From Siphonodentalium dalli (lineage: Eukaryota; Mollusca; Scaphopoda; Gadilida; Siphonodentaliidae): a stretch of DNA of 64,000 bases. Of the stretch, positions 51,201 to 60,200 are shown one piece after another. Made by a program: the position numbers and the translations under genes. The stretch covers positions 110,844,004 through 110,908,003 of the forward strand of contig CP136064.1 of the NCBI GenBank assembly GCA_032622095.1. Reading direction: 5' to 3'. The notes under the pieces are model-generated. The model worked only from the letters and a program-made list of their open reading frames with translations, was not told the origin of the DNA and searched no databases. Positions within the stretch are counted from its first letter, which is position 1. The number at the start of each line of letters is the position of its first letter.

Positions 51201-54200
51201 GACTCGGAAATCTTATTATTAAAAGTCGGAAATAAAACTGGCTAGATGAATTGTTAAGAGCGTGGGATTTGCACGGGACGCATTCATGCGTAAGCTAATC
51301 CGAGCGCTGATTGACCGGAGTCGCTGATTGACCGGAGTAGGCTAATAAACGGACAATAAATTTTAACCCTCCTGATAACACAAGGCCGAGGATAATAATC
51401 CATATAGTTCAGTTTCGGGCTTCCCTTGAGGAAAAACTAATTTTAATTTTAAAAATTATCTATCCGATAGATTTCAAATTTACTTTGTGGATTTATCACA
51501 TGAAAATACAGGTAACGTTCTAATTTGGGTTCCGACCTTTTCTGATGGAGTTATGCCCCTTTTTCTACTTACAATCTGCCAATTATTCTGGTAACTAATC
51601 AAATATGTTAACAACATAAACAGTTGGAAGCAAAGTTTGATTCAATGATTGTTCCCAGAATCAAATATTTCATTTCTAAAAAAGCCAACAGTCAAATAAA
51701 GTCACCTTATATGGGCGATGTTTGGCATTGCGACCTGTTTATCTATGATACATATAGGTTATAACCTCCCAGTAGATTCCCATATTCAAGTCTCGCTACC
51801 TTCTCTGGGCAGTCTCCCTCCCTTAGATATAAATCTGCTTCGCAATCATTTAACCCTTTCAGTGCCAAGTCCGATTTTTGTATCAACCCATATTTCCTTG
51901 ATCATTTTTCAAATTTATTGATTATAATAATGTGATACATTGATGGAAAGAGCTCTTTTTGAAAAATGATCAAGGAAATATGGGTTGATACAAAAATCGG
52001 AACTTGGCACTGAAAGGGTTAATTTTCCTCATAAAATGTTATTACCATTCTTGGTACAGGTAGTTTTTAGCTCACCTGAGACGAAGTCTCCGGTGGAGCT
52101 ATAGTCATCACTCCTCGTCCGTCCGTGCGTCCGTCCGTCTGTCCGTCCGTCCGTCCGTCTGTCAACTTTTTTAAAAACATCTTCTCCTCTGAAACCATCA
52201 TACCAAATTGGTTCATATTTGGTGTGGATGTTCCCTAGGTGCCTCTCATTCAGTTTTGTTCAAATGAGGTCACTGGGTCAAATAGTTGCGAAGCCAGGGC
52301 CATAACTCTATTCCTCCATAGTAATTCTTAGAACGACTTCTTTTACTGAACTATAAGGCCGTATGGATTCATATTTGGTGTGGATGTTCCCTAGTTGACT
52401 CAAATTCAGATTTGTTAAAATGAGGTCACCAGGTTGATTAGTTGAGAAACCAGGGCCATAACTCTATTCCTCCATAGTAATTCTTAGAATGACTTCTTCT
52501 TTTGAACCATTTGACCGATTTAGCTTACATTTGGTATGGAGAGTCCTTGTGTGACTGGGGTTCAGATTTGTTCAAATGGGGTCACTGGGTCAAATAGGGG
52601 TAGAGCCAGGGCCCAGGGTCATAACTCTTTAAACAAAATTTATTTAAATCCATGTTTTAAATCCTTGCCCCCTCAACCCCCCTGGGGATCAAGGAAATAT
52701 TGTTAGGCCAATTTCGTCAGAAATCCAAATAAATCAGACATGTCCTATTCTCGCAGGGATGTCCCCACATATGTTTGGGGAGGGGGCAAATTTCTCAGAT
52801 TTGTTCATTGAGATGTAATTTTTTTTACAAAACCAATTACGTATACTAAAATAAAATGAATATAAAATAATAGACCATTGATCAAGAGAAATGAGCTCCT
52901 AGTTTTAACATTTGTCCAATATTTATTATTTTATAACAAGGTACTAGTATCATGCCAGTGCATTGTCTTATATATATGTGAGTGTCCCATAGGTAGCCTC
53001 ACCTAAGAGAATGCACTGGCTCTCAAGGTTAAGGAAATATTGTTAGGCAAATGTAGACAAGCATCCAAATAAATCACAGATGTCCTATTCTTGCAGGGAT
53101 GTCCCCATGGGTTGAGGGGGTGGAATTAGCAGATTTGTTAAATGAGATGTAATTTGTTTTCTCAAAATTAATTATTTAGACTAAAATGAATATAAAATAG
53201 TAAACTACTTAATTTTTTAACCCCCCAGATTACATTATATAAAATATATGCCATATTATATACCATTTGAAAGAGGAAGCTCCAAAACATTGTATTATCA
53301 ACTTTTCCAGTATAATAAACTGTGGACATGTTGTTTTTATTGAGTTGCCAAAGAGTTTTGTCATCTAGATTGCAGTAAAAAGCTAAATTATTTTCAATGC
53401 AGGGGGAATAACTCTATATATTAAAGATGGATTTCTTCCCCTTCCATTGAAAAGTTTGAATTCTGTTGCATTCTGGGATCCAAAGGGGGGGGTCATTCTA
53501 TAATTTCAGTAGTTTTTGGCTCACCTGAGACGAAGTCTCCAGTGGAGCTATAGTCATCACTCCTCGTCCGTCCGTCAACAATTCTTTAAACTTCTCCTCT
53601 GGAACCATAAGACCGTATGGGTTCATATTTGGTGTGGATATTGCCTTGGTGACTCACATTCAGATTTGTTCAAATGAGGTCACTGGGTCAAATGTGGGCA
53701 GGGACATAACTCCAAAAAATATTAAACATTGCAAGTGAAGTCTGACATTTTATAAACATTTCGTGGAGATCTGCTAGAGGTCATTAATTCCCAATTATAA
53801 CATCAATCTATTACCTTGGGTGACAGATTTGTGAAAATGGTATTACAAAGTCGAATAAGGGCATTGCCAGAGACATAACTATTTCACAACATATTAATTC
53901 TTAAAATATGTATGGAAGAGCCAAGAACTAGTTGGCTTATTTAGCATGGAATGTTCTTGTTTGACTGCAATACAGATATTTTTAATGGGGTAACCTGGAA
54001 AAATAGGGGCCAAACGAAGGACAGTTTCCTTCTTAATATGCTTCCTTCACAAGGACCATCAGGTCTATTTTTTTATAAAAAGGCGCTTGTGAGATTGGAA
54101 ATTTCCAACAATTGGGAAAGTTTGAGATGTCAATTGTGTAATTTTAACCTAAGACTTGGGAGTCTTGAGCCTAGTCGGGAGGGGACTTGTTGGTGGGGGG

Positions 54201-57200
54201 GGGGGGGGGGGGGGGTGATCAGTAGTGTACGTTGGTAATTTGGCCACATATCCTGTTTAGATCTACTTCTTTTAAAGTGATTATGAAAAGTTCCAACTAT
54301 TGTGGTCTCCAGAGTCCCAGTCTTATCAGTCTTCGCAGTCTGGTGAGCGACCCCACAGTCATTGACTGTCTTGTTCATTCGGACCTTGACTTTGTCTCTA
54401 TGTATGTCCTGGCTTATATCTCAGCCAAGGGTTATCAGATCCCACTGAAATTTTTGTTTAGTTGATCGGCACGTTATTGGTTTCAAAAGGGGCAAATGAT
54501 GCCATTCTAGAGTTATTCTTCTTCATTTATCTGGAAGCTGTTGCCATGGGTTGGTTGTCATCCGTCCGTCTGTGCATCCATCAACAATTCCATTAGCACA
54601 CCCTATAGGTCACATCTCTCATTCGATCGTCACCAAACTTTGTGTGGATCTTCGGTGTGAGTTCCAGGTGGAAGCCTCCTATTTTTACCGACATTCGTTA
54701 AAAACATGGCCACCAGAAGCCATCTTGGATTTCAAATTTGAATCAATCGGCACATCCTGCAGCTCGCATTTATTAGGGAATTGTTTTGAATTTATACAGG
54801 CTTGTTTAGAATCACCTCTTGATGGGAACTATCAAATTTGAACAATTTTAGATAAAAAACATGGCTGCCGGCAGCCATAATGGAAATGTACTCTTTACAT
54901 TACTAAATCCTTTGTCACACCCCACAGACCACATCCCTCATCTAATCATCACCAAACTTCATATGAATCTTTGGAGTGACCTCTATATTGGAGCCATCAA
55001 TTTTTTTCCAATTTCATTGAAAAACATGGCTGCTAGCCGCCATCTTGGAGTTTACTCTTTGTATGACTAAATCCTTTGGCTCACCCTACAGGCCACCTCC
55101 CTCGTCCGATCATCACCAACCATCTTATTGATCTTCGGGGTGACCTCTGATGTTACAAAACATGACCGCCAGTGGCCATCTTGAATTTTAATCTTTGTAT
55201 GACTAAATTCTTTGGCACACCCCACAGACGACATCCCTTGTCGGGTCATCACTTAACTTCATATGGATCTTCAGGATGGCCACCAGATGTGATGTTGATA
55301 TCTAGTATTACTTAGACATTTAAACTTTCCGCAAGAGTGCCCAATGATGTTGTTTGATTGATAAATCCAGAATGGAAAATGCAAACAACAAATTGAAAAT
55401 ACAATGATTGATAAATCCAGAATGAAAAATGCATTGTATTTTCAATTTGGTTTCCATTCTGCCCATGTTTCAAATTGACAATGTGGGGGTATGCCAGCAC
55501 CCGAGGTGCAACCTCCTGATTACGTATATGAAGTAATTATGTTCCATATTGTAGGGGAAGAAATCATAGTCGAGACCGACACAGGAGTCATTCGAGAAGT
55601 CGGAGTTCATCGCGGAAGAGAAAGACATCACCAAGTTACCTCGACAGGCGACGTATTACAAGGTAGTCGGTGGTAGACAATATATTTTATTTGTTGTATA
55701 CGTCAACCTACCCCAAAAATACATGTGGTGTCATCATTGACTTATTGCTCTTTCAACTATTTTAGCTTGTCAAAAGTTGATTCAAAGTTTATTTTGACGG
55801 ATGCATTTGCATATAAAAAATAAGATAAACATTTCAGGATATGCTCATGTAGTAATTTTTCATATTATGTTGTCATTGTTTTGTTAGGTGTAGTATAAGT
55901 CTATAGTACATATCTCAGTTTTTAACTTATTTTCATTTCAATCTTTTTCTATGGCGATAAAAGTCAGTTTCTTGTTTCTCAGAAATCACTTCTATGGAAA
56001 AATTTATTTCAATTGTAAACATGGCATTTGATGTGGATGATTTGCCATCACTACCTTCACCAGTTTAGCTTGCAATTTTCATTTGGTCATACTAAATGTG
56101 CGACTAATGTGGGCTGGCTTTCCAACTTCAATCCCTGAAATAAGCTACCCCTATGGACACACCAAGTGCCCACTGTCACCATGGTGTCAAAGTTTGTAAC
56201 TGCAGTTCAGCACCATGGTCGAACGTCAAGTACAACACAGCTGAACATCAAGTAATCCACGGCCAAACGGCAACTACACCGCGCCCGAATGACATGCAAA
56301 CCGGGGTACAAGTATTTTATATATGCAGGTGAGTTATTATGCCTGACCACATTTATCCTTGACCCCAATTTTTTTTTCAACGATAAAGCAGGATTATGTG
56401 GAACTGTGTTGGCAATAGGTCTGAATCGGTTATGGGACTTTCATGACCTGTTTGTTAACCTTTTGAATAAACCGAGGTTAACCACTTAACCACGGTTATG
56501 CAGGGCTACATTGACATATGAATGTGTACATCATAACATGTTGTCTGTTATTCACAACAAATGATTCAACTTATTCAAACAAAGGCCGGCATGCTCAGTT
56601 ATAAATGGAAAGCAAAAGCCAAAATTGTCCCTAATTTATGAACGTTCGCGCGACGGCATGGAAATCGGCAAACATTGGCAATTTCCGTACAGCAGATGCA
56701 TGCACAAACCCACTGTGGTTCCTATTCTCTTCCTTGCAGAATAATATACCATCCATATATATACCATAAGGGGACATCGATAAAGGCTAGCTAGCACATG
56801 GTGCTCAAAAGTTGCTTTAAAGTAATCACACAATCTTTTTCTGGTCACTATATAGGCCCAAATATATAATATACCGGTAAATATATATGCTTTATAAAGT
56901 AATTTTAGGAGGATATACATGTATATGTACCGACATATGTGTGCACAACTTGCCAATCTTGCTATTTGCAATTGACAAGATCTGGTTGTATCAAATAATC
57001 TGTACTGCGTATAACATCAAGTCGTTATTGCATCACCATCTCATTAAAGGTACTCAATCCGATCAGTCGCTCCTTCGGGGTAAAAAATATTTGATTCGAG
57101 TCGAGGAACCCACCCATCAAAGCTCAGAGTGATCAGATATCAATTTTTGAAGTTTGTTAATTTCTCGAGATTTGGCCCAGAAAACACGTGGTCAAACGGA

Positions 57201-60200
57201 CAAATTGCAGATGAAGATGGATATTATTACCACTTGATTTTAGAGTTACCCATCTTTATCCGCAATATAGCCAATATAGAATTTCATACAATTCTAAGCA
57301 ATGCCGTAAAATAAAAATACCAATTTCACGGGTGCCATCTTTTCCTTAAACAGAACAAAACTGGGAGTTAACATCAATGTCATTCAAATAAGCGACATGC
57401 TGAGGCTAAATTCTGTGGAAATAATTCTAACTGTGCAAGAGCTTGTAGTTAAGACAAAACATGGTCGAATCATGCATCCACATCACATGCTGTCTGGCAA
57501 AACATTTAGAATTATGAACAAGTTCTATTCAAATCGTTTTTGAGATTTGAAGCATTTTCTGCAGATCTAAGCAGCATGTATCTTCCTCACAAGTTTTTAA
57601 ACATACCGATATATGACCAATTTACTATGCTTGAATTAAAATAGCCTGAGAAACAAGAAATTTACTTGTATGAGCTTTACTGTTCTGCTTACGTTCACAG
57701 AGGTGCATGATAAACAATATTGTTTGACATATCCTTGGGGTGTGTTGAAAAATAAATACCTGGTAAGTGTGTTACCTCAAATGATTATTAGTGCAAATTC
57801 TTGAACCCCAAGCATAAAATTGTTTGTATTGTCATATTATTTTTGGACGATATTGGCAAAGTATATACAGTAGTGCTCTAATTAATCGACCTCTTAACCA
57901 AAGCAGAATTATGGGTAACTTTTCAGGATTTAGTCGGAAATATGGCTTGTTGCCATTCATCAGAAAGCTCTCTCCGAGAGCTTTCCGATGAATGGCAACA
58001 AGCCATATTTCCATAATTCTGCTTTGGTTAAGAGGTTGATTAATTAGAGCATTACTGTATATTATTACAATTAGGAAATTATTCATTATTATTCAAAAGA
58101 TTTCAACAAGCAAAGCTTAAGAGAACACATTTATCTTGTATATGTAGTATGAGTGATTGTGTTCTTTTTCTCATCTGTATCATTTTAACCCCGCTTTCTT
58201 GTTTAGAAGTGAAATGGTAATCATTACCAGTCCTTAAAATATGGTGCTGGACATTTTTAGAATGAAGTCCCTAGAGGGTGAATATAATGATGCTACCCTG
58301 CACAGCAGGCTAACATAACTAAATTCACCCTCTGGGGACCTCATTCTGCTTAGGCCTCATCTTCTCTGGAAAGTATCTTTATTACAAATTAACAAGTTTT
58401 TTTTTAGATAGTTTCTTTTCTTTTTTAGTTTAGTTTCTCTATACCCCCAAATTGGCCGACGACACAATGCGTAATCGAGGTACCCAATGGGTGCACATCA
58501 CCATCTTCACCATCTCTTAAATCTGTGTCTAGGTCTCTCATAGCAGATGAGGCCATGCAGAATGAGGTTCCCCAGAGGGTGAATTTAGTGATGCTAGCCA
58601 GCTGTGCTGGGTAGCGTCACTAAATTCACCCTCTGGGGACCTCATACTGCAAATGACCAGCACCATATTTTGAAGCCTGCTCATTACTCAGGAACAGATG
58701 ATGAAATCACTCATATTATTTAGGATTTTCTGCTTATGAAAAGTATTCATACTGCTATTAAAACAAAGTCAGTGAAATTGCCCTCTATAAAGCTTTCATA
58801 TTTTATATTTAGTTTAATTTCATGAATTGTATCCAGTTGTGAATGTTCTAAAATTACCTTGATTTTTTTCTAACAAGAAACTATACTATCATATTTAAAG
58901 TTTCAATGAGAAAGATGTTTCATTGTCCCGTTGAGCATAATTGTCTAATTGTCCCAAGGATATTATGTCATGCACAGCAGAACAGTTAGAAATGCTCTTT
59001 TATTCTGAAAATTCTTTGGTTTTGTGATATTGCCGGTCTCCATGTGATTTTGTTTTGTGAGATAGATAATGATTTGAATATTGATACTATGTTTTATGTG
59101 TTAGCTTATCATTTCAATTTTTGTCACAATCACTATTATATACTTTCTCTTCTGAGATGCAGGAATTATATCAACAATCAACAATTTTAAACTTTGGTAT
59201 CAGATAACCAAAAATTTGACATAGAGTCAAAGGTAGCATCTATTCATTACTATGGTGTATGCATTGGTTCAATTTATTTTGCACATCTTATTGACCATGC
59301 TACATTATTGCAAATCAGTGCAGTTAGCCTGTTTCTCAAATGCGGAAAGTCACTGTGATGTGCAGTTAGGCGGCCATACGGGAATGATTGTTTTGAGTGA
59401 TACTGAACTTTGTAAAGTTTACCAATCTTTGAAGAGAAGGGATATACCAGGCATTATATATATGATTTATTTATTAAATGGTACTTGTACATTTATTTTC
59501 TCACCAGACTCCTCTGCATTTATTCATCAGGACCTGTGCTGTCGCTGCATTTCATACAGTAATGCTCTAATTAATTGACTCCTTAACCACAGCAGAATTA
59601 TGGGTAACTTTTCAGGATTTAGTCGGAAATATGGCTTGTTGCCATTCATCGGAAAAGTTACCCATAATTCTGCTGTGGTTAAGGAGTTGATTAATTAGAG
59701 CATTACTGTATAGATCATGCCATGAATTTCTACTCAGGCTTACGCTCGTAGAGATCATACGAGTTCAAAACCTGGGAACTTTTTGAAGTTATGACATGGA
59801 ACTTTATAAAGTCGAAAAAAAATACTGCCGGGAACATATTTCTTAGTTATTAACTGTTCCTTAATAATGTACATTGTACTTCACTGTAGGTGAAGGATCC
59901 AGCTCGAAATTGCACGATTTAAGTGACCGTGAGCGATTTTGCTTTACATCTCTTATTTCTATGAAATTTCTACTGGGTAATTAATTTAATGTTTATTGTG
60001 ATATCGGTTCACAAAGGTCACAAAAAAGCATGCAATCTCGGGCTGGGACCACCTCTAATGTGAAGTAGATTATTGAGGAACAAGTATAAACAAAGAAATA
60101 TATTCCCTGCCTTGTTTGTTCAATGTTATACAGTTCCCTGTCAGAATGGGTCAGAACATCAAAAAGTTGTACTGGTGGAATATGATCTCTATGGATGTTA

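Larger units (their letters stand above)
45858..51461 (+). mobile_element. DIRS-like element with inverted ends and ICR
   Basis: A 5.6-kb insertion splits a K repeat whose halves resume on either side (45630-45857 and 51462-51715). About 200 bp at 45884-46085 reappear inverted at 51225-51423. A third site at 51062-51161 is complementary to the outermost 43 bp of the left end and, directly abutting it, to the outermost 58 bp of the right end with one mismatch. Split inverted ends plus an internal complementary region near one end are the signature of DIRS tyrosine-recombinase retrotransposons. Order left end, body, ICR, right end implies + orientation. The body has only short ORFs (e.g. 47160-47561, 49725-50270) and no RT or recombinase motif I can recognise, so the copy looks degenerate or non-autonomous. 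Confidence 0.8.
45630..51715. repeat. Dispersed repeat K split by the DIRS-like element
   Basis: Left half 45630-45857 stops at CTCAAGTTATGA; right half 51462-51715 resumes TCAAATTTACTTTGTGGATT and ends TAAAGTCACCTTATATGGG, matching the 24060 copy. Confidence 0.7.

Noticed and set aside
55491-55676. 61-codon + ORF over the RRIT exon
   Set aside because: Wrong frame; the spliced frame with its SR composition and RRIT motif is the real one.
59420-59470. eMIC-like SLKRRDIPGIIY in an ORF
   Set aside because: No acceptor in phase, residues differ from ARKRPIPYY, and it lies within a random-looking 108-codon ORF.
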